From an uncultured delta proteobacterium (GTDB taxonomy: Bacteria > Myxococcota > Myxococcia > Myxococcales > 40CM-4-68-19), in NCBI GenBank assembly GCA_903911145.1, contig CAIWCD010000002.1, forward strand, positions 169,727-233,726: 64,000 nt of DNA, written 5' to 3'. The notes under the pieces were generated by a model. It worked only from the letters and a program-made list of their open reading frames with translations. It had not been told where the DNA came from and did no database searches. The translations under genes were made by a program, and so were the position numbers. Below, piece after piece: positions 29,352-39,478 of this stretch. The stretch's first letter is position 1; every line of letters begins with the position of its first letter.

Positions 29352-32099
29352 GTGGATCCGCTCGCGCGCACGCTGAATCCTGAGCAGCTCGCCGCCGTTC
29401 GCCATGGCGAGGGGCCGCTGCTCATTCTCGCGGGCGCGGGCTCTGGCAAGACGCGCGTGCTCACGCATCGCATCGCGCATCTGCTCGATGCGCAGCTCGC
29501 CCGCCCTGGCGAGATCATGGCGGTGACGTTCACCAACAAGGCCGCCGGCGAGCTGCGCGAACGCGTGCTGCGCCTGGTCGGTCCGAGCGCGGAGCGGCTC
29601 TGGGTCTCGACGTTCCACGCGTTCGGCGCGCGGATTCTCCGTCGGGAAAGCGATGCGCTCGGCCTCGATCGCGCGTTTGCGATCTACGACGATACGGACC
29701 AACTCGCCGCGCTCAAGCGGGCCTGCCAGGCCTCGGACGTCGATGTCGACAAGGCCAAGCAGATCCTCGCGCGCATCGATCGCTGGAAGAACGCGGGCCT
29801 CCTGCCGGCGCAGGTGACGACCGAGCCGTTCGATGTTCCCGCCAAGAGCGCGCAGCGCGTCTACGCCCGCTACCAGAGCGAGCTGCAGAGTTCTCAGGCA
29901 GTCGACTTCGGCGATCTGATCGTGCGCGTGCTCGAGCTCTTCCAGAAGCACGCGGACATCGGCGACCGCTACGCGCAGCGCTTCCGCTACATCCTTGTCG
30001 ACGAATTCCAGGACACCAATCCCGCTCAGTACCAGCTGCTGCTCGCGCTCGCGAAAGCGCACGGCAACCTCTGCGTCGTCGGCGATGACGACCAGTCGAT
30101 CTATCGCTGGCGAGGCGCGGAGGTCTCCAACATCATCGACTTCCCCAAGCAGTTCCCCGCCTGCCGCGTGGTGAAGCTCGAGCAGAACTATCGCTCGAGC
30201 GCGAACATCCTCGCGGCCGCGCACGCCGTGATCGCGAAGAACGAGCGGCGCGCAGAGAAGAAGCTCTGGACGCAAGCGGGCGCGGGCGAGCTGCTCAGCG
30301 TTGTCGCGGCCGAAGATGAGCGCGACGAGGCGACGCGGATCGCGCGCGGGATTCTCGGCGCAAACGAGAAGGGCACCTCGTTTGCCGAGATGGCGGTCTT
30401 CTATCGACAGAACGCGCAGTCGCGCGTGCTCGAGGATTCGCTGCGCGCCTCGCGCGTTCCGTATCGCGTCGTGCGCGGCCGCTCATTCTACGATCGCGCG
30501 GAAGTGAAGGACGTCGCGGCCTACCTGCGCCTCTGCATCAATCCACGCAGCGACGGCGACATCCTGCGCATCATCAACACACCCGCGAGAGGGATCGGCG
30601 ACACGACGGTCGAGCGGCTGCGCGCCGAGAGCGCGCGTCTGGGAATTTCGCTCTGGGAGACGTTGCAGAATCTCGAGCGGGCGAGCGAACTGACCGGTGC
30701 GGCGAAAGCGAAGCTGCTGCCGTTCCGCAACCTCCTGACCAATCTTCAAGCGCAGGCCGCGGCCGACGCGAGTGCCGCCGGCAACATCGAGCGCGTCCTC
30801 GACGAGAGCGGAATGGAGGCCCGCTTTCAGCTCGAGGGCGAAGAAGGCCAGGACCGGATCGACAACCTGCGCGAGCTTCTCGGCGCGGCCCGCGATTTCG
30901 ATCGTGCGTGGGAAGAGGCTCGCGCGCTGGCGGCGAGCGAGCCGGATGCGCAGAGCCGCGCCAGCATTGATCCGCAGCGCCCAGAGAGCGCGCCGCCGCC
31001 GGACGATGCAGATGCTTTGAGTGCCAATGATTTGAGTGCAAACCATCTCGCCGGCGACGCGGAGATCCGCGCCCAGCGCGAGGCGGAGCTTCTCTTCGCG
31101 CTCGACGATGAGCCCTCGCACCCGACCAGCGCCGAGCAGTGGCCGCAAGGTTCCGCGCAGATCCCGCCGCACGATCCTGACGCGCCCGACGCGCATGCGC
31201 TCCCCGATTTGCGCGCAGCGATGGCCGCCGATGCGCCCGATCTCGACGACGAGGGCGCACTTGCCGACACGCCACTGCTCGGATTTCTCGAGCAGCTCTC
31301 CCTCGTCGGCGATGCCGATGCGGCCGAGGATGGCGAGCGCGTCTCGCTGATGACGCTGCACGCGGCGAAGGGTCTCGAGTTCGACGCCGTCTGGCTCACT
31401 GGCATGGAAGAGCGCGTCTTCCCCGGCGCGCGCGCACTCGGCCAGTCGGGCCCGGAAGCGAGCGGCATCGAGAATCCCGACGAGCTCGCCGAGGAGCGGC
31501 GCCTCTGCTACGTCGGCATGACCCGCGCCCGCAAACACCTCACGCTCACGCTCGCGCGCTGCCGCGCCCTCTTCGGCGAACTGCGCTTCAATCCTCCATC
31601 GCGCTTCTTGCGCGAGATCCCGCCGATGCTCGCGAACGGACTCGCGGCGCTCGATCTCGATGGCGACAACAGCTTCCGCGGCGGTGGAGGAGCATCGCGC
31701 GGTGGCTGGCAAAGTGGCTCCCAGCAAGGCCGCGCGGGATTCGGCGGAAATTCAGGCGGCGGAAATTCACGCTGGCGCGACGAGTTCGATCAGCGCCCCA
31801 CCAGCGACGACGACGGCCCGCGCTTCACGCCTCCCGCACGCAGAGCGTTCGGTGCACAGGGCGGCGGATACGGCTCGAGCGGCTCGAACAGCGGCAGCGC
31901 GAGCAGCCCGCCCGCACCCAGCAAGGCCGTGAGCATCGACGGCTTCTCGCGCGGCACCCGCGTGCGCCACCCGAGCTTCGGCGTCGGCGCAGTCGAGGAG
32001 CTCGAAGGCGCGGGCACGAATCTGAAGCTCACCGTGCGCTTCCCGCCAGGCGTGGGACTGAAGAAAGTGCTCGCGCGATTCCTCGAGCGGATCGGGTAG
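29352..32099 (+). CDS. uvrD: UvrD/PcrA-type superfamily 1 DNA helicase
   Basis: 915 residues from a GTG. Motif I is LAGAGSGKTRVLTHRI, motif Ia AVTFTNKAAGELRERV, motif II VDEFQDTNPAQY, motif III GDDDQSIYRWRGAE, motif IV LEQNYRSSANI, motif V LMTLHAAKGLEFDAVW and motif VI EERRLCYVGMTRARKHL. Between domains 2A and 2B an acidic Asp/Ala/Pro-rich stretch (about residues 535-640) enlarges the protein, including a repeated LSAND/LSANH. A Gly/Ser-rich linker leads to the Tudor-like C-terminus (GTRVRHPSFGVGAVEEL). It unwinds DNA in repair and removes blocks to replication. Confidence 0.94.
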   Translation: MDPLARTLNPEQLAAVRHGEGPLLILAGAGSGKTRVLTHRIAHLLDAQLARPGEIMAVTFTNKAAGELRERVLRLVGPSAERLWVSTFHAFGARILRRESDALGLDRAFAIYDDTDQLAALKRACQASDVDVDKAKQILARIDRWKNAGLLPAQVTTEPFDVPAKSAQRVYARYQSELQSSQAVDFGDLIVRVLELFQKHADIGDRYAQRFRYILVDEFQDTNPAQYQLLLALAKAHGNLCVVGDDDQSIYRWRGAEVSNIIDFPKQFPACRVVKLEQNYRSSANILAAAHAVIAKNERRAEKKLWTQAGAGELLSVVAAEDERDEATRIARGILGANEKGTSFAEMAVFYRQNAQSRVLEDSLRASRVPYRVVRGRSFYDRAEVKDVAAYLRLCINPRSDGDILRIINTPARGIGDTTVERLRAESARLGISLWETLQNLERASELTGAAKAKLLPFRNLLTNLQAQAAADASAAGNIERVLDESGMEARFQLEGEEGQDRIDNLRELLGAARDFDRAWEEARALAASEPDAQSRASIDPQRPESAPPPDDADALSANDLSANHLAGDAEIRAQREAELLFALDDEPSHPTSAEQWPQGSAQIPPHDPDAPDAHALPDLRAAMAADAPDLDDEGALADTPLLGFLEQLSLVGDADAAEDGERVSLMTLHAAKGLEFDAVWLTGMEERVFPGARALGQSGPEASGIENPDELAEERRLCYVGMTRARKHLTLTLARCRALFGELRFNPPSRFLREIPPMLANGLAALDLDGDNSFRGGGGASRGGWQSGSQQGRAGFGGNSGGGNSRWRDEFDQRPTSDDDGPRFTPPARRAFGAQGGGYGSSGSNSGSASSPPAPSKAVSIDGFSRGTRVRHPSFGVGAVEELEGAGTNLKLTVRFPPGVGLKKVLARFLERIG

Positions 32100-32108
32100 G
32101 AGCGCTGC

Positions 32109-32546
32109 ATGGGCCTCGGCCATTTCGAGTTCACCTGGGACGCTGCAACGGATTCGGGCGTCTTCGCGAGACGGCTCGGGGAGCGGCTCGGCGTTGCCAT
32201 CGCCATCGAGACGACGCGCTTCGCGCCGCCGACCGAGCCGCTGCCGCCGAAGATCCTCGAGGCGCGGGCCGCAATCGACACAGCAATTCGCATCACCAGT
32301 CCGTTGCGCCTCCGCCTCGACATCGAGTCGATCGAGTGGGGCCCGAGCCGCGGACGCGTGCTCACGTCGTTCGACTCCACGGGCTATGCAGTTGGCGGCG
32401 CAGTCATGCTGACACTGATCGATCTCGGCGCGCGCTACGACGGAAAGCCGCGTCCCTCCTGGCAGGGAACCCTCGCTGAGATCCACGCCCGCCACTCGCT
32501 GCGCGCCCGTCTGCGCCGCTGGTTCCGCCGCGAACAGCTCGACTGA
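32109..32546 (+). CDS. Small hypothetical protein
   Basis: 145 residues, 9 bp after the helicase gene and probably in its transcript. It begins FEFTWDAATDSGVFARRLGERLGVAIAIETTRFA and contains VGGAVMLTLIDLGARYDG; the end is strongly basic (RARLRRWFRREQ). The pattern suggests a soluble alpha/beta protein. I recognise no family. Confidence 0.6.
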   Translation: MGLGHFEFTWDAATDSGVFARRLGERLGVAIAIETTRFAPPTEPLPPKILEARAAIDTAIRITSPLRLRLDIESIEWGPSRGRVLTSFDSTGYAVGGAVMLTLIDLGARYDGKPRPSWQGTLAEIHARHSLRARLRRWFRREQLD

Positions 32547-32616
32547 CGATCAGCGCCGCGCAGAGCCCCCGCGCCATTCTCTCGCCGGTCATAAGTCTTG
32601 TGGCGAGCCCCAGCCG

Positions 32617-33204
32617 CTACAAAAACGAATTCGGATCGAAGTCGTCGATCTTGATCGGATTGAGCCGCGGCAGCCTGCGCGCGAACACTTTCGCGTCGAG
32701 CTCGAGGTCGAGCATCTGCAGACCGAGCCCCGCGAGGTCTCGAAATTTTTGGCTGAAGTATTCGCGGAATCCAAGCACCGCGACCGTGCGGCCCGCGTCC
32801 AGCAAGGGCCGCAGCGCGACCGCGAAATCTCCGCCGTCGTGGCTCGCGAGCACGACGCCCGCGTTGCGCTCGAGGATCGCCGCGAGCAGTTTCAGAATCG
32901 CGATGTCGACGACCTTCTGATCGTTGCGGCCGTAGAGCGGCACCACCTCGCAGCCCGCGGCGCGCAGCGCCTTGATGAAGCCGAGCATCGAATCGGGGAT
33001 CACCTCGCCCTTGACGTTGAGCGCGACGAGGCAGCGCACAGGTCCGGTGAACTTCTGCTCGCAGTAGGCAACGAGCTTGTCGAACTGGACGCGATCCTGC
33101 TGCTCCGGCTTGCGCCCGACGATGTGCGAAACGGCCCAATCGATGTTCTCGGCGTCGATCAGCACATACGTGCCGGCCGCTGCTCGTGCTGGCATCGCGG
33201 TCAT
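32617..33204 (-). CDS. NYN-domain (PIN-like) putative ribonuclease
   Basis: 195 residues. The NYN fold is shown by VLIDAENIDWA near the N-terminus, YGRNDQKVVDIAILKLLAAI in the middle and LASHDGGDFAVALRPLLDAG, giving the set of acidic residues expected for a PIN-like metal site. Such proteins (LabA/DUF88 type) are predicted RNases. The ATG at 33204 follows the membrane-protein stop by 2 bp; a second ATG at 33195 is possible. Confidence 0.75.
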   Translation of the reverse strand: MTAMPARAAAGTYVLIDAENIDWAVSHIVGRKPEQQDRVQFDKLVAYCEQKFTGPVRCLVALNVKGEVIPDSMLGFIKALRAAGCEVVPLYGRNDQKVVDIAILKLLAAILERNAGVVLASHDGGDFAVALRPLLDAGRTVAVLGFREYFSQKFRDLAGLGLQMLDLELDAKVFARRLPRLNPIKIDDFDPNSFL

Positions 33205-33206
33205 GT

Positions 33207-33530
33207 TCAGGGCGCCCCGTGAAAGAGGAAGAGATCGATGACGAACGCGAGCGCCGCCTGCACCAGGCCCGCGCCGAACGACTGGAGAGGGCCGATGCCG
33301 TACGCAAGCGCGTAGATGATCGTCCACGTCACCGCCGCGATCAGCGCCGGGATGATCAGCACGATGCCGAGCAGCCCGAGCGAGTGGACGAAGAGCGCCA
33401 CCGCGAGCGAAACGCCGAGCGCGCGCACGAGCGTGTTGTCGCGATTCTTCGGCGAGACGGCGGCGACCGAGACCATCACCACGATCGCCTTGACGATCCA
33501 CGAGAGCGCGAAGCGGCCAAGTGCGTGCAT
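33207..33530 (-). CDS. Small integral membrane protein
   Basis: 107 residues with about four hydrophobic helices (for example FALSWIVKAIVVMVSVAAV, LGVSLAVALFVHSLGLLGIVLIIPALIAAVTWTIIYALAYGIG, AGLVQAALAFVIDLFLF). I chose the ATG at 33530 because the residues before it read as non-coding. It is transcribed just before the NYN gene. The family is not recognised. Confidence 0.6.
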   Translation of the reverse strand: MHALGRFALSWIVKAIVVMVSVAAVSPKNRDNTLVRALGVSLAVALFVHSLGLLGIVLIIPALIAAVTWTIIYALAYGIGPLQSFGAGLVQAALAFVIDLFLFHGAP

Positions 33531-33585
33531 GGCGAACTCTCTATCACGCAGCCAGAAAGGTGATCGGCGAGCGCGGATCGGATAG

Positions 33586-34716
33586 ATGGTCGCCATGACG
33601 ACTCCCGCGATCCCGATCACGAACGAGCTGTTGCACGCACTGCCGAAGTCCGATCTGCACTGCCACCTCGATGGATCTCTGCGTCTCGCGACGATGCTCG
33701 AGCTGGCCGAGGAGCAGAAGGTCAAGCTGCCCGCAGACACCGTCGACGGCCTCGCCAAGGCGATGCGCATCGGCGAGCGGCACGGCAGCCTCGAGGAGTA
33801 CCTCAAGGGCTTCGACATCACGCTCTCGGTGCTGCAGACGGAGGAGTCGCTCTTTCGCGCGGCGTACGAGCTGGCGATCGACGCGGCCGCCGAGAACTGC
33901 CGCCTCCTTGAGGTGCGCTACGCGCCGGTGCTCCACTCGCAGAAGGGACTCAAGCCCACCGTCGTCGTCGAGGCGGTGCTCGAGGGTCTGCGCAAGGCGG
34001 AGCGCGAGACGGGCATCATCGCGGGCGTGCTCGTCTGCGGCATCCGCAACATGAGCCCCGAGACGAGCCTGCGCCTCGCTGAGCTCTCGGTCGCCTACAA
34101 GAACAAGGGCGTGCTCGGCTTCGATCTCGCGGGCGCGGAGCACGGCAATCCAGCGAAGGATCACAAAGAGGCGTTCCAGCTCATCTTGAACAACAACGTC
34201 AATTGCACCGTGCATGCGGGCGAGGCGTATGGCCCGGAGTCGATCGCGCAGGCGCTCCACTACTGCGGCGCGCATCGCATCGGCCACGGCGTGCGGCTGC
34301 GCGAGGACGGCGATCTGCTCAACTACGTCAACGATCACCGCATCCCGATCGAGTGCTGCCCGTCGTCGAACGTGCAGACCGGCGCGGTCGAGGAGTTCGC
34401 GGCGCACCCGTTCAAGTTCTATCTGGACTTCGGCATCCGCGTGACGGTGAACACCGACAACCGGCTCATCACCAACACGACGGTGACGCAGGAGCTCGCG
34501 CTGCTCGTCAAGCAGTTCGACCTCGACATCAACGACGTGAAGAACGTGCTGATCGCGGGCTTCAAGAGCGCGTTCCTCACGTTCCACGATCGCGCGCAGC
34601 TCATCCGCCGCACGCAGAAGGAGATCGACGAAGTGATCGCGCGCTTTACGCACAAGGAGCGCGAGCGCAAGCCGGCCGCGGCTCCTGCGATCGTAGCGCC
34701 GAACGGACGCGCGTAG
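33586..34716 (+). CDS. add: Adenosine deaminase
   Basis: 376 residues. It hydrolyses adenosine to inosine in purine salvage. Metal-binding SDLHCHLDGSL is near the N-terminus, the catalytic HAGEAYGPESI and RIGHGVRL lie mid-protein, and CPSSNVQTG followed by VNTDNRLITNTTVTQE replaces the NTDDP form seen in enteric enzymes; this NTDN variant is common in actinobacterial adenosine deaminases. In-frame ATGs at 33586 and 33595 are both possible starts. The last 20 residues are Ala/Pro-rich. Confidence 0.92.
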   Translation: MVAMTTPAIPITNELLHALPKSDLHCHLDGSLRLATMLELAEEQKVKLPADTVDGLAKAMRIGERHGSLEEYLKGFDITLSVLQTEESLFRAAYELAIDAAAENCRLLEVRYAPVLHSQKGLKPTVVVEAVLEGLRKAERETGIIAGVLVCGIRNMSPETSLRLAELSVAYKNKGVLGFDLAGAEHGNPAKDHKEAFQLILNNNVNCTVHAGEAYGPESIAQALHYCGAHRIGHGVRLREDGDLLNYVNDHRIPIECCPSSNVQTGAVEEFAAHPFKFYLDFGIRVTVNTDNRLITNTTVTQELALLVKQFDLDINDVKNVLIAGFKSAFLTFHDRAQLIRRTQKEIDEVIARFTHKERERKPAAAPAIVAPNGRA

Positions 34717-34759
34717 CGCCGGCGAACGCTGGCGGATGTCACATCGTGACGCGTGGGCA

Positions 34760-34784
34760 GTCTCCCTTGAAACGAAAGGGAGAC
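34760..34784 (+). promoter_or_regulatory. Hairpin sequestering the Shine-Dalgarno of the next gene
   Basis: GTCTCCCTT (34760-34768) pairs perfectly with AAGGGAGAC (34776-34784) across a 7-nt loop. The 3' arm contains the ribosome-binding site AAGGGAG, and the ATG lies one base after the stem at 34786. As RNA this 9-bp helix would hide the site and could act as a translational switch or thermosensor. Confidence 0.75.
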
Positions 34785-34785
34785 C

Positions 34786-35052
34786 ATGGACACCACGATG
34801 AATCGCACGATGAAGATTCTCGCCGTCGCCACGCTTCTCTTTGCCGCCGCGTGCGGGTTTCCCAGCGGCACCGGCGCAAGCTGCACAGAGACGAGCGACT
34901 GCGAGCTCGGTCTGACCTGCTTCACGAGTTCGCTCTCCGACGGCGGCGTCTCGGGATCCTGTGAGCAGGCGTGCAGTGGCAGCGGTACGCAGAGTTCGTG
35001 CGGCGGCAACGCCCAGTGCGTCAACGGGGTCTGCACGGGAAACACCTTCTGA
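34786..35052 (+). CDS. Small cysteine-rich lipoprotein
   Basis: 88 residues. A lipoprotein signal (ILAVATLLFAAAC, Cys about 23) is followed by a Cys/Gly/Ser-rich mature part with nine further Cys in patterns like ASCTETSDCELGLTCF and CVNGVC, probably disulfide-bonded on the cell surface. Such C-x4-DC-x5-C proteins are abundant in Myxococcota. It resembles the protein at 59658-60035. The function is unknown. Translation is probably controlled by the hairpin immediately upstream. Confidence 0.75.
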   Translation: MDTTMNRTMKILAVATLLFAAACGFPSGTGASCTETSDCELGLTCFTSSLSDGGVSGSCEQACSGSGTQSSCGGNAQCVNGVCTGNTF

Positions 35053-35104
35053 CGAGCGCCGCCAAAAAGTGGCCGGCGTGACGTGCGCGGGCTAGCGTCG
35101 ACGC

Positions 35105-36340
35105 ATGGCAGGAACAGAACGCACGCTCGCGATGATCCTCGCCGGCGGTGAAGGCCGCAGGCTCGCCCCGCTCACCAACCAACGCGCCAAGCCGGCCGTG
35201 CCGTTCGGCGGCCGCTTCCGCATCATCGACATGGTGCTCTCGAACTTCGCCAACTCGGGCGTGCTGCGGATGAAGGTGCTGACGCAGTACAAGTCGGACT
35301 CGCTCAACACGCATCTGTCGCGCGGGTGGCGGCTCTCCTCGATGATGGGCCAGTTCGTCGAGGCTGTTCCGGCGCAGCAGCGCACGGGGCCCGAGTGGTA
35401 TCGCGGCTCGGCCGACGCGATCTACCAGAACCTCAATCTCGTCACCGACGAGGCGCCCGAGTACGTCTTCGTCTTCGGCGCCGATCACATCTACCGGATG
35501 GATGTGAGGCAAATGCTCGACTTCCACGTCGCGCAAAAAGCTGACTGTACGGTCGCAGCAATTCCGGTTCCGCTTTCTGAAGCGAGCTCGTTCGGCGTGA
35601 TCACCGCCGACGCGGACGGGCGGATGATCGACTTCCAGGAGAAACCGCAGAGCGCGACGCCGATGGCGGGCGATCCGACGCACGTGCTCGCCTCGATGGG
35701 GAACTACCTCTTCACCACCGAGTCGCTGGTGCGCGAGATCGTCCGCGACGCGGGCAGCGAGTCGGCGCACGACTTCGGCCGATCGATCATGACCGAGATG
35801 CACAAGCGCGCGAAGGTCTGCGTCTACGATCTCGCGCAGAACAAGGTACCGGGACAGGAGGCAAGCGAGGCCGGCTACTGGCGCGACGTCGGCGATCTCG
35901 ACACCTACTACGACGCGAACATGGATCTGATCGCGATCAATCCGCGCTTCTCCCTCTACAACTCGAAGTGGCCGATCTTCACTGCGCCGCTGCACCAGAG
36001 CGCGCCGGCGAAGTTCGTCTTCAACGATCTCGACGGACACCGCGTCGGAAGCGCCACCGACTCGCTCGTCTCCGAGGGGTGCATCGTCTCGGGCGGCCGG
36101 ATCCACCGCTGCGTCCTCTCGCCCAACGTGCGCATCAACAGCTACTCCGACGTCACCGATTCGATCCTCTTCGAGGGCGTCAACGTCGGCCGCCACGCGC
36201 GCATCCGCAAGACCATCATCGACAAGAACGTCGACATCCCGCCCGGCACGACGATCGGCTACGACGTCGAAGAGGATCGGCGCCGCTTCTTCATCAGCCC
36301 GGCCGGCATCGTCGTCGTGCCCAAGGGCACTCGCTTGTGA
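35105..36340 (+). CDS. glgC: Glucose-1-phosphate adenylyltransferase
   Basis: 411 residues. It makes ADP-glucose, the committed step of bacterial glycogen synthesis. The N-terminal pyrophosphorylase motif is [24 protein letters not shown]; later features are [23 protein letters not shown] and [13 protein letters not shown]. The C-terminal left-handed beta-helix includes [20 protein letters not shown] and ends near [17 protein letters not shown]. Its stop overlaps the GH57 start (GTGA), coupling the two. Confidence 0.95.
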   Translation: MAGTERTLAMILAGGEGRRLAPLTNQRAKPAVPFGGRFRIIDMVLSNFANSGVLRMKVLTQYKSDSLNTHLSRGWRLSSMMGQFVEAVPAQQRTGPEWYRGSADAIYQNLNLVTDEAPEYVFVFGADHIYRMDVRQMLDFHVAQKADCTVAAIPVPLSEASSFGVITADADGRMIDFQEKPQSATPMAGDPTHVLASMGNYLFTTESLVREIVRDAGSESAHDFGRSIMTEMHKRAKVCVYDLAQNKVPGQEASEAGYWRDVGDLDTYYDANMDLIAINPRFSLYNSKWPIFTAPLHQSAPAKFVFNDLDGHRVGSATDSLVSEGCIVSGGRIHRCVLSPNVRINSYSDVTDSILFEGVNVGRHARIRKTIIDKNVDIPPGTTIGYDVEEDRRRFFISPAGIVVVPKGTRL

Positions 36341-38535
36341 CGACGCGCGCAGTCTTCCTCTGGCACATGCACCAGCCGGACTACCGCGATCCCGAGACGG
36401 GGCGGCCTCTGTTGCCGTGGGTTCGCCTGCACGCGACGCGCGCGTACACCGACATGGCGGCGATGCTCGAGCGCTTCCCGACTGCGCGAGCGGTGGTGAA
36501 CTGGGCTCCGTGTCTGCTCCTGCAGCTCGATGATTACGTCTCGCAGAAGTCGCAGGATCACGACGAGGCGCTGGCGCGGCGCGAGGCCAGTTCGCTCACG
36601 CCAGAGGAGCGCGCACACATTCTCGCGCAGTCGTTCTCCGTCGATTGGGATCTCTGGGTGAAGCCGGTGCCGCGCTACGCGGAGCTGCTTCGAAAGCGCG
36701 GCGTCGAACTCCAGCAACTCGATCTGCTCAAGCTGCAGGCGGGCTTCAGCGCGCAGGAGCTCGACGATCTTCAAGTTCACTTCGCGCTCGCCTGGATGGG
36801 CTTCTCGGCACGGCGGGAAGAATCGTTGGTACTCAAACTATTGACGAAGGGGCGCGACTACTCGCACGAGGAGAAGATTTCTCTGCTCGACCTGCAGCGC
36901 GCGATCGCCTGCCGCGTGGTCCCGCGCTGGCGGGCGCTGCGCGAGCGCGGGCAGATCGAGATCACCTGCTCGCCGCTCTTCCACCCCATCCTGCCGCTGC
37001 TCGTCGACTCGGACTGCGCCCGTCGCGCGATCCCCGAGTTGCCGCTGCCGCCGCGCTTCGCCTATCCCGCCGATGCGCAGCTCCAGATCCGGCGCGGGCT
37101 CGACGTCGCGGAGCGTGCGTTTGGCTCACGCCCCGTCGGGATGTGGCCGAGCGAAGGCTCCGTTTCGCCCGAGGTGATCGAGCTTCTCTCCGCGGCGGGC
37201 GTGCGCTGGTGCGCGACCGATCAGGGAATTCTCGAGCGCAGCGAGCGACGAGCAGGCGCGGGCTCGCCGCTTTCGCGCGCTCCGCTGCATCTGCGTCCGT
37301 GGAGCGCGGGCAAAGAGGGAAGCTTCCGCATGCTCTTTCGCGATCGCGATCTCTCCGACGCGATCGGCTTTCGGTATGCGCGCGCGAGTCCAGGCGAGGC
37401 CGCCAACGATCTGGTCGGACGCCTCGCGACCGCGCCGGACGGGGCTCTCGTCACGATCGCCCTCGATGGCGAGAACGCCTGGGAGCACTACGCGGGCTCG
37501 GGCGAACCGTTCCTGACTGCGTTCTACGAGCGGCTTACGACCGATGCGCGCGTGCGCTGCGTGCTGCCGAGCGACGAGCTCGCGACGCCAGCACCGGATC
37601 GGATCGTCCGACTGCACAGCGGGAGCTGGATCGAATCGAACTACCGGATCTGGATCGGCCACGCCGAGGACAACGCAGGCTGGGCGCTCCTCGCGCAGGC
37701 GCGCGCGGCGATCGGGCAGGCAGAAGAGGCGGGCGTGCTTTCGCGTGCGCAGCTCGACGCAGCGATCGACGCGCTCCTGCCCGCCGAGGGAAGCGACTGG
37801 TTCTGGTGGTACGGCGACGACTTCCACACCGACAACGCCGCCGAGTTCGACGTGCTCTTCCGCCGCCACGTTGCTGCGGCCTATCGCGCGCTGGGCCGCG
37901 CTGCGCCCGAGTCTCTGGGCCGTCCGATCATCTCGCCGAGGAAGGATGCGGCCGCAGCGCTCGATCGCCTCGAGCAGCCGCGGCGGTTGATCGAGCCGGT
38001 CATCGACGGCGAGTCGCGCGGCTATTTCGAGTGGGCCGGCGCAGGCTGCTTCACGCCCGGGCGCACGCTCGGCGGCTCGATGCACCAGGGCAACAACGGC
38101 TTTGCCGCGCTCTGGTTTGGCTTCGGCAGCGACCAACTCTTCCTCCGCCTCGACCCGCGCGAGGCGCCCCTGCGGGCGGGAGCGTTGCGCTTGCTCTTCT
38201 CGCGCGAGGTCGACCCGAATCGCGCAACAGCAGGCTGGGCGCGGGCGAGCGGCTCCGCGCGAGAAACGAGGGAGCTCTTGTTCCACGTTGTTCCACGCGG
38301 CGCCGATGGGCCGGTGCTCGACAGCGTCGGTGCATCGTGCGGACACGGGTGCAGCGGTGCTATCGTTGAGCTGGTCGTTCAGCTCTCTCCTCTCGGTCTG
38401 CGTCCGCAGGACAGGTTCGGCCTGCTGGTGCGGGCGCTGCGCGACGAGGTGGAGTTCGAGCGGCTGCCCCGCTATGGCGAGATCGCGCTCGCGGTTGCTG
38501 GGAGAGAGTTCGCCGCGGCCCACTGGCAGGTGTGA
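36337..38535 (+). CDS. Glycoside hydrolase family 57 alpha-glucan enzyme (amylopullulanase-like)
   Basis: 732 residues from a GTG overlapping the glgC stop. Family-57 landmarks are the N-terminal [13 protein letters not shown] (10-22), [45 protein letters not shown], and [16 protein letters not shown]. The C-terminal DUF1926/carbohydrate-binding-like region is about residues 540-730. GH57 enzymes act as alpha-amylases, amylopullulanases, branching enzymes or glucanotransferases; in this glycogen block it could trim or branch the polymer. The precise activity cannot be read from motifs. Confidence 0.88.
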   Translation: MTTRAVFLWHMHQPDYRDPETGRPLLPWVRLHATRAYTDMAAMLERFPTARAVVNWAPCLLLQLDDYVSQKSQDHDEALARREASSLTPEERAHILAQSFSVDWDLWVKPVPRYAELLRKRGVELQQLDLLKLQAGFSAQELDDLQVHFALAWMGFSARREESLVLKLLTKGRDYSHEEKISLLDLQRAIACRVVPRWRALRERGQIEITCSPLFHPILPLLVDSDCARRAIPELPLPPRFAYPADAQLQIRRGLDVAERAFGSRPVGMWPSEGSVSPEVIELLSAAGVRWCATDQGILERSERRAGAGSPLSRAPLHLRPWSAGKEGSFRMLFRDRDLSDAIGFRYARASPGEAANDLVGRLATAPDGALVTIALDGENAWEHYAGSGEPFLTAFYERLTTDARVRCVLPSDELATPAPDRIVRLHSGSWIESNYRIWIGHAEDNAGWALLAQARAAIGQAEEAGVLSRAQLDAAIDALLPAEGSDWFWWYGDDFHTDNAAEFDVLFRRHVAAAYRALGRAAPESLGRPIISPRKDAAAALDRLEQPRRLIEPVIDGESRGYFEWAGAGCFTPGRTLGGSMHQGNNGFAALWFGFGSDQLFLRLDPREAPLRAGALRLLFSREVDPNRATAGWARASGSARETRELLFHVVPRGADGPVLDSVGASCGHGCSGAIVELVVQLSPLGLRPQDRFGLLVRALRDEVEFERLPRYGEIALAVAGREFAAAHWQV

Positions 38536-38577
38536 GCCGCGAGGATTGAAGCAGGAAGCGCGACAGGACTGCACGGC

Positions 38578-39465
38578 ATGGATACGAAGATCACCCGCGT
38601 CACCGACATCGCCCCGCTCGGCGGAGCTTCGGTCGACGCGTGCCTGGTGCAGATCTACGGACCCGATCTCGGCAAGAAGTACGTGTTGGAGAAGGGCGTC
38701 GAGATCACGGTCGGTCGCGACGAACTGGCGTCGATCGTCCTCGAGCTCGACAACGTCTCGCGCCGCCACTGCTCGTTCACTGCGCGCGACGACGGCGTCT
38801 ACCTGCGCGACGACGGCAGCACGAACGGGACCTATCTGAACAACGTCGAGGTGCGCGGCGAGACTCCGCTGCGCTCGGGAGATCTGATCAAGATCGGCTC
38901 GGCGATCTTCAAATTCCTCTTCGGCGGCGAGCTCGGTTCGATCGAGGCGCAGTACCACGAAGAGATCTACCGGCTGACCATCGTCGACGGCCTCACGCAG
39001 ACGTACAACAAGCGCTACCTCCTCGAGTTCGTCGAGCGCGAGATGGCCCGCTGCGGGCGCCACGGCCGCCCCCTCTCTGTCGTGATGATCGACGTCGATC
39101 ATTTCAAACAGATCAACGACACCTACGGCCACCTCGCCGGCGACTACGTGCTGCGTGAACTCGCCAGCCAGATCCGCACGCGCATCCGCCGAGAGGAGTG
39201 CTTCGCGCGCTACGGCGGCGAGGAGTTCGTGCTGGTGCTGCCCGAGACGGGCCACGACAACTCGGTCTATCTCGCCGACAAGCTGCGCAAGATGATCGAG
39301 GCGCACCGCTTCGTCTTCGAGGGCAAGCAGATCAAGGTGACCTTCTCGGGCGGCGTCGCCGACATGCAGCCCGAGGACGACGGGCCGCTCGCGTTCATCC
39401 AGGTGGCGGACGCGCGCCTCTACGAGGCGAAGCGGGCCGGACGCAATCGGATCGCAGGAAAGTAG
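38578..39465 (+). CDS. FHA-GGDEF protein, probable diguanylate cyclase
   Basis: 295 residues. The FHA domain (about 22-115) has GRDELASIVLELDNVSRRHC and the DDGSTNGTYLNN loop for phosphothreonine binding. The GGDEF domain (about 130-290) has DVDHFKQINDTYGHLAGD and the intact active loop GGEEF (213-217), so it should make c-di-GMP. The inhibitory I-site is degenerate (RREE instead of RxxD five residues before GGEEF), hinting at weak product feedback. Embedded in the glycogen block and near a Ser/Thr kinase that might phosphorylate an FHA ligand (inference). Confidence 0.9.
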   Translation: MDTKITRVTDIAPLGGASVDACLVQIYGPDLGKKYVLEKGVEITVGRDELASIVLELDNVSRRHCSFTARDDGVYLRDDGSTNGTYLNNVEVRGETPLRSGDLIKIGSAIFKFLFGGELGSIEAQYHEEIYRLTIVDGLTQTYNKRYLLEFVEREMARCGRHGRPLSVVMIDVDHFKQINDTYGHLAGDYVLRELASQIRTRIRREECFARYGGEEFVLVLPETGHDNSVYLADKLRKMIEAHRFVFEGKQIKVTFSGGVADMQPEDDGPLAFIQVADARLYEAKRAGRNRIAGK

Positions 39466-39478
39466 GCGGGCCTCTACG

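Noticed and set aside
27075..30275. Very long open frame on the minus strand continuing upstream of RNase J (over 1000 codons).
   Set aside because: It lies antisense to three clear plus-strand genes (YCF48-like, NmrA-like, helicase), is Arg/Glu-rich with no domain, and arises from GC-rich third positions of the real genes.
31016..31043. Regulatory TTTGAGTGC tandem inside uvrD.
   Set aside because: The two copies are explained by a coding duplication (LSAND-LSANH) within the acidic insertion; only the intergenic copies are considered as candidate sites.
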